Below are positions 50,986 to 59,577 of a stretch of DNA of 64,000 bases, piece by piece (the first letter of the stretch is position 1; every line of letters begins with the position of its first letter). Source of the DNA: Nitrospira defluvii (lineage in GTDB: Bacteria > Nitrospirota > Nitrospiria > Nitrospirales > Nitrospiraceae). The stretch spans positions 3,867,501-3,931,500 of the forward strand of contig FP929003.1 of NCBI GenBank assembly GCA_000196815.1. The letters run 5' to 3'. The notes below the pieces were generated by a model. The model searched no databases. It was given only the letters and a program-made list of their open reading frames with translations, and had not been told where the DNA came from. Made by a program: the position numbers and the translations under genes.

Positions 50986-51963
50986 TCATGCGGCACCACA
51001 GACCGACTTGACGGCGGCGATCACACGCGGCGCATCCGGAACGGCCGCGTCTTCCAGCGGACGGCTGTAGGGCATGGGCACCTCTTCGCCGGTCACGCGA
51101 ACGATGGGACCGTCCAAATAGTCGAACGCCGCCGAGTAAATGCTGTCCGCAATCTGGGCCCCCAGGCCGCAAAAGCGCCAGCCTTCTTCGACGATCACCA
51201 GGCGCCCGGTCTTCTTGACCGAGGCCACGATCGTGTTGAGATCCAACGGCTTGAGCGTGCGCGGGTCGATCACTTCGACGTCGAGCCCTTCGCGACTCAG
51301 CTGATCCGCCGCCTCCAGTGCCACCAACAACATCTTGGAATAGGCCACGACGGTCACATCCGCCCCCGCCCGCTTCACCTCGGCCTGACCTAAGGGAATC
51401 GTGTACTCCCCTTCAGTCACTTCGCCCTTCGTCCCGTACAACAGTTGCGCTTCGATAAAGATCACGGGATTCTGGTCGCGGATCGCGCTCTTCAGCAACC
51501 CCTTCGCATCCTGTGGCGTGGCCGGCGCGACGACCTTCAAACCCGGCACGTGGCAAAACCAGGCTTCCAGGCTTTGCGAATGTTGCGCGCCCAGTTGGTG
51601 CGCCGCGCTGCCGGGACCACGAATCACGATGGGCACCGAAAGCTGGCCGCCGGACATGTAGCGGATTTTGGCGGCATTGTTCACGATCTGATCCAGCGCC
51701 ACGATACCGAAATTCATGGTCATCAGCTCGACGATCGGCTGCAATCCCGCCATTGCCGCGCCGATGGCTAAACCGGTGAATCCCGCTTCGGTAATCGGCG
51801 TATCGACCACCCGCTGCGGGCCGAATTCCTCGACGAATCCCTTGGTGACCTTGAAGGCGCCCTGGTAGTAGCCCACTTCTTCGCCGATCAAAAAGATGCG
51901 TGGGTCGCGGCGCATTTCTTCCCGCATGGCCTGGTTGAGGGCTTCCCGGTACGACAACAGCAT
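50986..51963 (-). CDS. pdhB: Pyruvate dehydrogenase E1 component, beta subunit
   Basis: Thiamine-diphosphate-dependent E1 beta subunit of 325 residues. Transketolase pyrimidine-binding domain near 1-175 (EEVGYYQGAFKVTKG with the conserved Glu, PITEAGFTGLAIGAA, PIVELMTMNF) and C-terminal transketolase domain (VIDPRTLKPLD, EEGW). It starts at an ATG 7 bases past the alpha-subunit stop. It pairs with PdhA to decarboxylate pyruvate and load the lipoyl arm of PdhC. The length and motif order are fully typical. Confidence 0.95.
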   Translation of the reverse strand: MLLSYREALNQAMREEMRRDPRIFLIGEEVGYYQGAFKVTKGFVEEFGPQRVVDTPITEAGFTGLAIGAAMAGLQPIVELMTMNFGIVALDQIVNNAAKIRYMSGGQLSVPIVIRGPGSAAHQLGAQHSQSLEAWFCHVPGLKVVAPATPQDAKGLLKSAIRDQNPVIFIEAQLLYGTKGEVTEGEYTIPLGQAEVKRAGADVTVVAYSKMLLVALEAADQLSREGLDVEVIDPRTLKPLDLNTIVASVKKTGRLVIVEEGWRFCGLGAQIADSIYSAAFDYLDGPIVRVTGEEVPMPYSRPLEDAAVPDAPRVIAAVKSVCGAA

Positions 51964-51970
51964 CGTGATG

Positions 51971-52948
51971 CTAGTCCTCCACCATCACATCGCGATGCAA
52001 GGCCGAGGGCTCGGGGAACGGGCTTTCATCGGCAAACTTCACCGCCGCTGCCACGATCTCCCCGACATCCTGCTCAAGCGGTTTGAAGTCCGCTTCCACA
52101 CAGAGCGCCTGATCCAGGATCTGCTGTTTCAGCAGCACCAGCGGGTCTCGCTTGCGATGCTCCTCGACTTCGTCCTTACTCCGGTAATGGCCATGCGACG
52201 GATCGGCCATCGAATGGCCCATGAATCGATACGTCATCGCCTCAATGAAAAACGGGCCATGCCCCGCACGAATCTGATCCACCACCGTGCGCATCAACGC
52301 ACGCACCGCGAGCACATCCATGCCGTCCACACGCTCGGCCATGATGCCGTAGGAACGCGCCGCCTCCGCCACGTTCTCGTACAGCGCCACCGCTCGATGC
52401 ACCGGCGTACCCATCCCATATCGATTATTTTCACAGATGAAGATCACCGGCAGTTTCCACAAGGCCGCCAGATTGAAGGCTTCATGCGCCTGGCCGCTCG
52501 GCACGGCACCTTCGCCGAAGAAACAGACGGTGACCAGATCCTGTTTCTGGTATTTCGTCGCAAAGGCCAGCCCTGTGGCCAAGGGAATGTGCCCGCCGAC
52601 GATGGCGTAGCCGCCCATGAACCGGTGCGCGAGATCCACCAGATGCATGGAGCCGCCCTTGCCCTGGCACAACCCCGTCGCTTTGCCGAACAGTTCGGCC
52701 ATCACCTGACCGGGATCAGACCCGCGGGCGAGACAATGCCCATGGTCGCGATAGGCGCTGATCGCATAGTCGTCCGGCCTCAGCGCGGCAATCGCGCCGA
52801 CGGCAATCGCCTCTTCGCCGATGTAGAGATGCAGAAACCCGGCGATCTTGGCGAGCGCATACATCTCCGCCGATTTTTCTTCAAACCGGCGAATCAGCAA
52901 CATCTGGCGGTAAAGGGAAAGCAGATCGTCTTTGTCCATGTCCGTCAT
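51971..52948 (-). CDS. pdhA: Pyruvate dehydrogenase E1 component, alpha subunit
   Basis: Thiamine-diphosphate-binding E1 alpha subunit of 325 residues. The TPP/Mg motif is visible as FFGEGAVPSGQAHEAFNLAALWKLPVIF...ENN (about 155-187). Other marks are IGEEAIAVGAIAAL, YRDHGHCLARG and GKGGSMH (residues 45-105), and the phospho-loop-like region YRFMGHSMADPSHGHYRSK. First gene of pdhA-pdhB-pdhC-lipA. No strong ribosome site precedes the ATG at 52948 (a second Met follows three codons later). The 188 bases upstream should hold the operon promoter but none is clear. Confidence 0.94.
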   Translation of the reverse strand: MTDMDKDDLLSLYRQMLLIRRFEEKSAEMYALAKIAGFLHLYIGEEAIAVGAIAALRPDDYAISAYRDHGHCLARGSDPGQVMAELFGKATGLCQGKGGSMHLVDLAHRFMGGYAIVGGHIPLATGLAFATKYQKQDLVTVCFFGEGAVPSGQAHEAFNLAALWKLPVIFICENNRYGMGTPVHRAVALYENVAEAARSYGIMAERVDGMDVLAVRALMRTVVDQIRAGHGPFFIEAMTYRFMGHSMADPSHGHYRSKDEVEEHRKRDPLVLLKQQILDQALCVEADFKPLEQDVGEIVAAAVKFADESPFPEPSALHRDVMVED

Positions 52949-53136
52949 TATGCACAGCGGCCATCGAGGGACTCAACCCCGGTGTTCCAAGGTCGGCGCT
53001 GAGGGGCAGGTCGAGAGAGCTGGCAGAAAACACCCAGACGGATTCGAGCGACAGGAGAGTGGTACGTCATTCACACAAGGCTGTTATTCCGAAGCCAACT
53101 CAACCTAACCCTGTCCTGTTAGAGGTGTCGCCTTGC

Positions 53137-54555
53137 TCATTGAGCTGGCGATTCTTTCTCCGGCACAGCGACGCGTGCCGGCGACGAATTCTTGGCTACG
53201 AATTTGTATTCTCCGAGACGATCCAGTCCTATGGCATCGTTGAGTGCCTCCAACGCATCGCGACAGTCACTGCCCGAGGTGGCATGAGCAGACAGCCGCT
53301 GCATTTTCCAATAATCGGTATGGGTTAGCGGAGTAAAGCGCCGCCAGCTCCTAGACCGGACGGGAATATCCTGAATACCCAGCCCGAGCATCTCCCGTAA
53401 GGGACCACCGATAAAATCCCCGAACAATCCCGCATAGGCTGGAAAGTAGAGATTGCTCCACCGCGTCACGGCAAATGGCGCGGCGTGGTGTAGGACATGC
53501 GGGGAATATCTCTTCGGACTACCCGGCAGCGACAGGGGCGAGTCAATGTAGCCGTACCCATCGTCGTCGAGCACGGGAGGGCACGTCGGGAGCTCTCGTT
53601 GCCCTTTTCGATCGTCGAAGTCCTTTGAACCGCTGGCCAGCAGAAGCATGGCATGAGCCAATGGGCTGCCGACCGTCACAAAGTCTGAAATACGCCACGG
53701 GTGCCCATAGCGCCGCTGCTCTTTCCAGCCTTCGAGTTGAGCCACGCGAAAGGGCTGCAGTGTCTCCGGTCCGGCATCGGAAGACAGAGCAGCCCCGGCC
53801 TTCAGAAGTGCACCTCCGATAATCGGCTGAGGATGTTGTCCCGTTTTCAGCTGTTCGAAGATGGAAGACGAATGGGCGTTGAAGTCGCAACCGTAATCCA
53901 GCCAGAGCCGGGTGATGAGGTCGTACCCGATCACGCTCCCCAGACTGTGCCCCACAATCACAATGCGCTCATACTCACGTGACCGGTGCAGGTGCCGCAG
54001 CAGGCGCAGGCCTTCCGCGCGAATCTGTTGGCGTAGCGCGATGTTCGACGGAGAAGGACTCAGGTAGCGAGCAGCATCTCCTATCCAATACAAGACGAAC
54101 GCTTGGAGCATCAACAGCAGCAAAACGCCGATGATCCAAACCAGCCCGAAGTGTGGCAGTGCCGCCACCCACTCCGCCGCGTAAGCGCCATACCCCAACC
54201 CAGCGAGCGGGCCCAGCCCCACCAAAGCCATCCAAGTCATCCACCAAATCGTCTTGAGCCCCGGGGGCACACCGCTCGGAGGTCTGAAGAGCAGCCCTTT
54301 GAACCACTGCAATAGATGCCACCAGGTCGTGCCATCGACATGGTAGGCCCAATAGTATTCATAAAAATGGGTGGACGAACGCCCTGTACTCGTCAAGCGA
54401 CGAAGCTCAAATAGCTCCGACATGCGGTCAGGCTTACTTCGATACTGCTGTTTCCCTTTGGCAGCAGGAGGCAGCACCGCACTGACGAACGATCGAAGCG
54501 TGCTCATCGGTTTCTGCTCGCCAATCCCGTGAATGAATACGACCGCCTGTTTCAT
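53137..54555 (-). CDS. Membrane-embedded alpha/beta-hydrolase-like protein
   Basis: I do not know its family name. It has 472 residues. The N-terminus AVVFIHGIGEQKP is a lipase-type first strand and oxyanion loop. Two or three helices at about 95-165 cross the membrane. Then comes the nucleophile elbow IVIVGHSLGSVIGYDLI (Ser near 205) with possible catalytic acid and His downstream (CPPVLDDDGYGYIDSP, PLTHTDYWKM). So the hydrolase fold seems split by a membrane hairpin, as in some uncharacterised lipase-like proteins. A lipid esterase role is inferred. Start ATG at 54555; no clear ribosome site. Confidence 0.7.
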   Translation of the reverse strand: MKQAVVFIHGIGEQKPMSTLRSFVSAVLPPAAKGKQQYRSKPDRMSELFELRRLTSTGRSSTHFYEYYWAYHVDGTTWWHLLQWFKGLLFRPPSGVPPGLKTIWWMTWMALVGLGPLAGLGYGAYAAEWVAALPHFGLVWIIGVLLLLMLQAFVLYWIGDAARYLSPSPSNIALRQQIRAEGLRLLRHLHRSREYERIVIVGHSLGSVIGYDLITRLWLDYGCDFNAHSSSIFEQLKTGQHPQPIIGGALLKAGAALSSDAGPETLQPFRVAQLEGWKEQRRYGHPWRISDFVTVGSPLAHAMLLLASGSKDFDDRKGQRELPTCPPVLDDDGYGYIDSPLSLPGSPKRYSPHVLHHAAPFAVTRWSNLYFPAYAGLFGDFIGGPLREMLGLGIQDIPVRSRSWRRFTPLTHTDYWKMQRLSAHATSGSDCRDALEALNDAIGLDRLGEYKFVAKNSSPARVAVPEKESPAQ

Positions 54556-55110
54556 GACGGGCCTTTCAACGACCAGATCACGTTCACAAGCATGCGTGCG
54601 TCCCTCTCAGGATGCCGATACCATCGGCACCGGTAACGATGAAGTCGTCGCGGAGGTCAAACATTCAGATTCATGTCTTGCAATCGCACGATGAGTCGAA
54701 GAAAAAGAGGCGGAAGTCTCTACGCTAGAGCCATCCGCCGCCGTCGCATCTGGGCCGCAGTCCTTATGAGTGGCTCCGCACCGGCGCATTCTAGCAGGGC
54801 CCGTAGAATGCGCAAGACATGGGAGCGCCACTGCAAACGCGGTGTGATCCAGCTGCCCACCAGACATCTGCAGGGCCGTTGCTCTCAGGAATGGCCCCGT
54901 TGCAACGAGACCCTACGAGCCCTCAATCACCTGTCTGCGCAGCAAGAGGGAACGCAATGGTGACGGGGGCGACAGCGCCCGGACCTCGCTGCGATACGGC
55001 ACTTACTCCTCGCGAGTGACAAGACGACTCAACCGTGATGTAACCGGGTCGACACTGAGAAGATTATGGAGTGAGAACGCGGCGGGGAAAACCCTTGGGC
55101 GCACTGTTGA
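54556..55110. other. 555-bp noncoding region
   Basis: It lies upstream of the hydrolase gene and beyond the terminator of the secreted protein gene. Two opposite open frames of about 90 codons (54607-54867 and 54673-54963) show no family resemblance and no ribosome site. GGGGGCGACAGCGCCC near 54965-54980 can form a short hairpin. The hydrolase promoter should be here but I cannot place it. Confidence 0.35.
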
Positions 55111-55141
55111 CTCCGGTGCGGGCGCGACACCCGCACCGGAG
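55111..55141 (-). terminator. Terminator hairpin of the secreted-protein gene
   Basis: CTCCGGTGCGGG (55111-55122) and CCCGCACCGGAG (55130-55141) form a perfect 12-bp stem with a seven-base loop, nine bases past the stop codon. The following RNA lacks an immediate U-run, but GGGUUUUCC follows later. Confidence 0.65.
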
Positions 55142-55149
55142 CGAGCCAT

Positions 55150-55821
55150 CTATTTCACCTTGGCGAAATCGGCATCGAATTGCATGGTCTGCCCGTCCTG
55201 CAACGTGACGATCACCGTTGTCTTGGCGTTGGGATCAAACGACTCGTATCCGAACCGGGCCGTGAAGCGCGACCGATAGGCCGGGCCTGCGCCCTCGTTT
55301 TTCCTGCCCCGGTCAGCCGGGCTGATGTCCACCGGGCGGATATTTTTTCCCTTTTGTTGGAACACGATGTCGGCCTTCTCCGCGAAGTACTCGTCATCCC
55401 CGCAGAGTTGCACTTCCACTTCCATGTTCGGCATGTCCACGACTTTCTGGATGAACTCCTCGGGCATGCGCACGTCTTTCTTCTGCTTCTTCGACTCCGC
55501 TGCTTCCTGTCGGCCGAACGCTTCCAGCCGATACCGCTTGGTGCGCAAGATGGCGCTCGCGCCGCATTGGTCTTTCTCGGGATCCGCTCCCACCCGCGTG
55601 ACCATCGAGGCCTGCTGCAATACCTTCTTCACATCCTCCGGGGAATTGGCCTTTTCCATCGGTGCCCGCCCGGCTTCCAGTGCCTTCTTCGCTTCTTCGG
55701 GGGACAACTTGATGTCGATCGCCCACGCGGGACCGCCGACCACCACCATTGCTCCGACTACGAGCCCGATTACTCCGTGGGACCGACGATGCCGACCAGC
55801 ACTGCCATGATGAGTGCGCAT
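55150..55821 (-). CDS. Exported protein of unknown function
   Basis: I do not recognise this protein. It has 223 residues with a signal peptide of the long, basic type ending near GPAWAIDI. The mature part has a helical start (LSPEEAKKALEAGRAPMEKA) followed by mixed beta strands with two cysteines (DQCGASAIL and VQLCGDDEYF), possibly a disulfide. GGGAGG precedes the ATG. It has its own promoter (55857-55886) and terminator (55111-55141), so it is a single-gene unit. Confidence 0.7.
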   Translation of the reverse strand: MRTHHGSAGRHRRSHGVIGLVVGAMVVVGGPAWAIDIKLSPEEAKKALEAGRAPMEKANSPEDVKKVLQQASMVTRVGADPEKDQCGASAILRTKRYRLEAFGRQEAAESKKQKKDVRMPEEFIQKVVDMPNMEVEVQLCGDDEYFAEKADIVFQQKGKNIRPVDISPADRGRKNEGAGPAYRSRFTARFGYESFDPNAKTTVIVTLQDGQTMQFDADFAKVK

Positions 55822-55856
55822 GAGTACCTCCCTGACGCGTCACTGAACAAGGGCGC

Positions 55857-55886
55857 ATTGTAAAAGGATTGGGAAGACCTTTTCAA
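55857..55886 (-). promoter_or_regulatory. sigma70-type promoter of the secreted-protein gene
   Basis: On the minus strand TTGAAA (plus 55881-55886) and TACAAT (plus 55857-55862) are 18 bases apart, about 36 bases before the ATG at 55821. Confidence 0.6.
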
Positions 55887-56090
55887 TCTCACAGCTGAAC
55901 GGGCAGGAAGCCTGCTAGCCCGGCCTATTCACGAATGCCGTCGCGAGGTGTTCGAGACGGAAGCCGCCGAGGCTGCTCGCACGTGAGGCCGACGCAGACG
56001 TACTCGCGGTCCGTCGAGCGGGCCGAACGGGAACAGCCTCACCGGGCGAGAAGATCGGATGCCGGAGCAGGGATTCATGAAGAGTCCGGG

Positions 56091-56723
56091 CTAGGGATTG
56101 AATCGAGCCCAGTTGGGATAGGGCTTGCGGGCATAGAGTCGATCGACATCGACCGGACAGGGCATCCCGCGGCGGCGCAACATGTCGGCGACGATGCGAA
56201 TCGGCAAGCCCACGGCTGCCGTGTAATCGCCCTCGATCCGCTCAATCAGCTCGGCACCACCACCCTGAATAGAATAGGCGCCGGCCTTCCCCAGACTGTC
56301 TCCCGTCCGCAGGTAGGCGGACAAGGCCTCTTCATTCAAGGCTTTCATCGTGACCGACACCCTGGCGACCTGAACCTCACAGAGGTCAGGACCGGAACCC
56401 ACCAGCGCGACGGCAGTAAAAATCTTATGCGTCTGTCCGGCCATACGCCTGAGCATGGATTCGGCATCGGCCGAATCAGCCGGCTTTCCCAGCACCTCCG
56501 AGCCAAGGCTGATCAGGGTGTCGCTGCCGAGGATGAGCGCATCGGAACATAGCTCGATGCAGGATTTGGCCTTGCCTACCGCGAATGCGACCGCCTGCTG
56601 CTCGGCGGACCTATTCGGCACCACCTGTTCGACAAACGGCGGGGCCACAATGTCGAAGCGCAACCCCAGGAGGGTCAATAACTCCTTTCGTCTTGGCGAG
56701 GTGGAAGCGAGAATCAATCGCAT
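56091..56723 (-). CDS. maf: Maf-family nucleoside triphosphate pyrophosphatase
   Basis: House-cleaning pyrophosphatase of 210 residues that removes noncanonical or excess dTTP/UTP-type nucleotides. Signatures: ILASTSPRRKELL at the N-terminus (phosphate loop with S-x-S-P-R-R), ILGSDTLI with the catalytic Asp, LGKP, and the Gln-containing loop AYSIQGGGAELIERIEGDY. It starts 3 bases after the Dus gene, so the two form an operon. The subgroup (YhdE or YceF type) is not decided by these motifs. The C-terminus is about 15 residues longer than usual. Confidence 0.92.
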   Translation of the reverse strand: MRLILASTSPRRKELLTLLGLRFDIVAPPFVEQVVPNRSAEQQAVAFAVGKAKSCIELCSDALILGSDTLISLGSEVLGKPADSADAESMLRRMAGQTHKIFTAVALVGSGPDLCEVQVARVSVTMKALNEEALSAYLRTGDSLGKAGAYSIQGGGAELIERIEGDYTAAVGLPIRIVADMLRRRGMPCPVDVDRLYARKPYPNWARFNP

Positions 56724-56726
56724 GGG

Positions 56727-57911
56727 TTACGCGGCAGAGACGGAAGAGGACTGTGACGCAAGCGAAGCGAAGGCAGACGCGTCGCGCTCCGACTGCATGA
56801 GGTCCTGACAAAACTCCGCCACGATGCGTTCGACATCCTGCACGTTGGACGCTCCGAACATCTTCCCTCGCATCGCCGCGGCATGAGGAAATCCTTTGCA
56901 GTACCAGCCCAGATGCTTCCGAATGGACCGGAACCGTTCCAGCCCGGCAATCGCTTCATACTGCCTGGCGTGGTCGAGCATGACTTGCATGCGATGGCTC
57001 ACCGAGACCTGCGGCTCCCACGCAGTAGCGGGTAAGGCGGCCAGGTCTCTCCGCTCGCTGAACGCACGCCTGGCCTGCTCCTTTTCACGAAAGAACCAGG
57101 GCGACCCCAGCGTACCGCGACCGACCAACACGCCCTGCACGTTACTCTCAGCCACGCGTCGCATCGCATCGACCAATGTGTTGAGATCGCCGTTTCCCAG
57201 CATCAGCGTGCCGGTACCACGGGCCACCGTGGCGGCTTCGGCGATGGCCGACCAATCGGCCGCCCCCCGGTACATCTGCTGCAGCGTCCGGCCATGCAGG
57301 GTGATGGCCGCCGGACGGGCCTCCAGCAAATGTTCGACCCAACGCTCAACCACCACACAATCAAACCCCAATCGCGTCTTGATGGACAACGGCAGCAGCC
57401 GGCGCGGCACGACGGGCACCCCGGAACGGCTATGGTTCAGCGTATGAATGAATTCGATGCGCGAAGGCTTAAACCCCTGGCTGTGGATGGACTGACCGGC
57501 GGCCCAATCCTCCAACCCCTGACGGGCGGCGCGCACGATCGCATGGGCCAAGTCGGGCGTTTTGATCAAGGCCGCGCCAGACCCTGATGCCGCGACACTC
57601 TTCGAAGGACAGCCCATATTGATATCGAGCCCGTCGAACCCCAGTTCGCAGACCACCTGCGCGGCACGATAAAACTGATCCGGATCCTTGCCGTACAGTT
57701 GCGCCACAATCGGCCGTTCCGCCTCGCTATAAATCAACGACTCCAGCAGATGGTCCGGTCCACGACAAATTTCATTGACGTTGGTGAACTCGGTAAAGGT
57801 GATGTCGGGTTGCCCCTGCGAGGCCACTACGCGCCGGAAGGCGGCATCGGTCACACCATCCATCGGCGCCAATCCGAGAATGGGCTGCGGCAGCGTCGCC
57901 CAGAAACTCAT
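56727..57911 (-). CDS. tRNA-dihydrouridine synthase
   Basis: FMN-dependent enzyme that reduces uridine in the tRNA D-loop; 394 residues. TIM-barrel marks are APMDGVTDAAFR at the N-terminus, active-site Cys in DINMGCPSKSV, Lys in LSIKTRLGFD, His in ITLHGRT and the phosphate-binding LMLGNGDL and GRGTLGSPW. An insertion of about 35 residues (around DWAAGQSIHSQGFKPSRIE) lies between the active-site Cys region and the Lys strand, not usual in DusB. The start overlaps the end of the DUF692-like gene by four bases, giving an operon DUF692-dus-maf. Confidence 0.9.
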   Translation of the reverse strand: MSFWATLPQPILGLAPMDGVTDAAFRRVVASQGQPDITFTEFTNVNEICRGPDHLLESLIYSEAERPIVAQLYGKDPDQFYRAAQVVCELGFDGLDINMGCPSKSVAASGSGAALIKTPDLAHAIVRAARQGLEDWAAGQSIHSQGFKPSRIEFIHTLNHSRSGVPVVPRRLLPLSIKTRLGFDCVVVERWVEHLLEARPAAITLHGRTLQQMYRGAADWSAIAEAATVARGTGTLMLGNGDLNTLVDAMRRVAESNVQGVLVGRGTLGSPWFFREKEQARRAFSERRDLAALPATAWEPQVSVSHRMQVMLDHARQYEAIAGLERFRSIRKHLGWYCKGFPHAAAMRGKMFGASNVQDVERIVAEFCQDLMQSERDASAFASLASQSSSVSAA

Positions 57912-59416
57912 GCGCGCACCTCGGCCGATTCCGTCGGCTCGTTCGCCGCGCGATAGGCCACCCGCAGTTCCTCAGCCTCTTCCCGCACAGTCACGGCCGC
58001 CGAGGGACAGGCCTGCATCACGAACTCGACAAACCGATCGATCTTCAGCAGGAAGAAATCATAGTCTTCCTGCTCAGGCCTCGGCCGGCTGAACCAGAAG
58101 GGGACAAACTGTTCCAACGGGAGATGAGCCGCTGCGAGCACGCTGCAGGTCCGTGGAAACATATCCTGCAACTCACCGCCCCAATGCAGCACCTCGTGGG
58201 GCAAATAGATTCCACGATACCGGTCGAGATTATCGAGAGATCCACCGAACAGAGACGGAGGTTCCGACGGCGGCAAGGCCTGGCTGGTTGTGACGAACCG
58301 GACATAGGACTGGTACTGATTGCGTAGCCCCGCCTGCTCATCCATGGTCAGAGGCTGCCGCATTCCAGTGCGTTGGTCCGTCGCTGTTCGCCGGTACGAC
58401 GGAGGCGTTCCAGCTTGCTCCACAGAAGTGACCATTGACTCGAATCGGTCACGAAACCGACGGAACTCTGTGACGATGGCGGCGACCGGCTTTGTATCGA
58501 CCTCCAGCGCCACGCCTTTTAAGGCCGTCAATCGTGGATGGGCCAGGACCTGCGCCAGCAGGTCGAACAGGACTCCTGGAATCGGGGCGCCATGGGCATC
58601 GATCCAATAGGGCAAGGCCTCAGCATCACCCATGTGTTGAGCAACACCCTGCGCCGTGAACTCCGCCAAGCCGGCGACGTGAATCTCGATCACCCGTTCC
58701 ATCGGGAAGGCATCCAAAAATTCAGCGGCAAAAGCCTCCAATGTCTGACGACCCCAGGCCCCTGTGTAACGATACACCGTCCATAGATGCCCGATGTCCA
58801 ACACCAGACCGCAGGCGACTCGGTCCGTCACGGTCCGGAAGAAAGCGGGAATCGAGAGAGATCCGCAGCCAAAATAGGTGAGCGGCGGCATTTCCAGGAG
58901 AACGAGCGCAGGATCAGTCTCATGGCGACGCGCCTGCCCATCCACCTGTTCCTGGAGAAAAGCCAGGTTCTCGGCTGTCATCCTGGCGGACAATTCCGTA
59001 TACAACGGGGGCAGGTAGGTCCCGAAGGAATACCCCACCATCTGCTTCGTCGCACATTCGTGATTCAGCCAGGCACTCCGCAGAGCAAGGATTTGCGCGC
59101 AGGCCTCCGCGACCCCTTGCGTCCCGGAGCAACTGTGGGGAAAGTCCGGCTGCGTGACCCACAGGCCTTCGCCATGATAAGGAAGCTTCATATCCGGCAG
59201 CTGCCGCCGCACCCACTGCATGGCTGAGGTGGTCGCCTTGAAGACCTCCAGGTACCCGGGCTGCAGGCCTTCGTCCCGCAATGAGTGGACGAGGTGCACG
59301 AGGTCAGGCGAATAGACATCCACCGAGAGTCCCAACCCATGTGCAGGGATGGCATTCGCACGTTGTGTGAATTCGCTTTGCATCAGATCGCGTTTGGCAT
59401 ATTTTGAAGCAACCAT
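57908..59416 (-). CDS. DUF692/MNIO-like TIM-barrel enzyme with extra C-terminal domain
   Basis: Protein of 502 residues. The first 320 resemble the multinuclear non-haem iron oxidative enzymes (MbnB, TglH, ChrH): LPYHGEGLW (His), LLEMPP (Glu), VLDIGHLW (Asp and His), VIEIHVAGL (Glu, His), WIDAHGAPIPG (Asp, His) and VALEVDTKP (Glu, Asp), the usual ligand order. The last 170 residues are an extra domain rich in aromatic residues, not seen in RiPP-type members. No precursor peptide or partner gene is next to it; the following genes are dus and maf. Start ATG at 59416, with a Met at 59383 as alternative. Family call is by motif order only. Confidence 0.62.
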   Translation of the reverse strand: MVASKYAKRDLMQSEFTQRANAIPAHGLGLSVDVYSPDLVHLVHSLRDEGLQPGYLEVFKATTSAMQWVRRQLPDMKLPYHGEGLWVTQPDFPHSCSGTQGVAEACAQILALRSAWLNHECATKQMVGYSFGTYLPPLYTELSARMTAENLAFLQEQVDGQARRHETDPALVLLEMPPLTYFGCGSLSIPAFFRTVTDRVACGLVLDIGHLWTVYRYTGAWGRQTLEAFAAEFLDAFPMERVIEIHVAGLAEFTAQGVAQHMGDAEALPYWIDAHGAPIPGVLFDLLAQVLAHPRLTALKGVALEVDTKPVAAIVTEFRRFRDRFESMVTSVEQAGTPPSYRRTATDQRTGMRQPLTMDEQAGLRNQYQSYVRFVTTSQALPPSEPPSLFGGSLDNLDRYRGIYLPHEVLHWGGELQDMFPRTCSVLAAAHLPLEQFVPFWFSRPRPEQEDYDFFLLKIDRFVEFVMQACPSAAVTVREEAEELRVAYRAANEPTESAEVRA

Positions 59417-59500
59417 ACTGACTATAGTTCATGTGCAGTCTAAGCGCCTAACCTCTTGGTTGACAAGGGAAGATGGGGAACCTAGCCCGGCAAGTCGATC

Positions 59501-59509
59501 TGGTATACT
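59501..59509 (+). promoter_or_regulatory. Extended -10 promoter of the CBS-PilZ gene
   Basis: TGGTATACT fits an extended -10 element (TGN before TATACT at 59504-59509). No good -35 is found at 17 bases. The start codon is at 59578. Confidence 0.45.
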
Positions 59510-59577
59510 TCCTTTCGACGTGCTGGTCGCCGGGCCGACACGTCAGCCCCTCTCACGGCGAGAAACAGGCTTAACCG

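Noticed and set aside
54607-54963. Two overlapping opposite frames upstream of the membrane hydrolase
   Set aside because: Neither has a ribosome site, signal or recognisable motif.
59435-59448. GG-N10-GC site upstream of the DUF692-like gene (GGCGC-N5-CTGC)
   Set aside because: Three departures from the sigma54 consensus and a leader of only a few bases; too weak beside the three clear sites.
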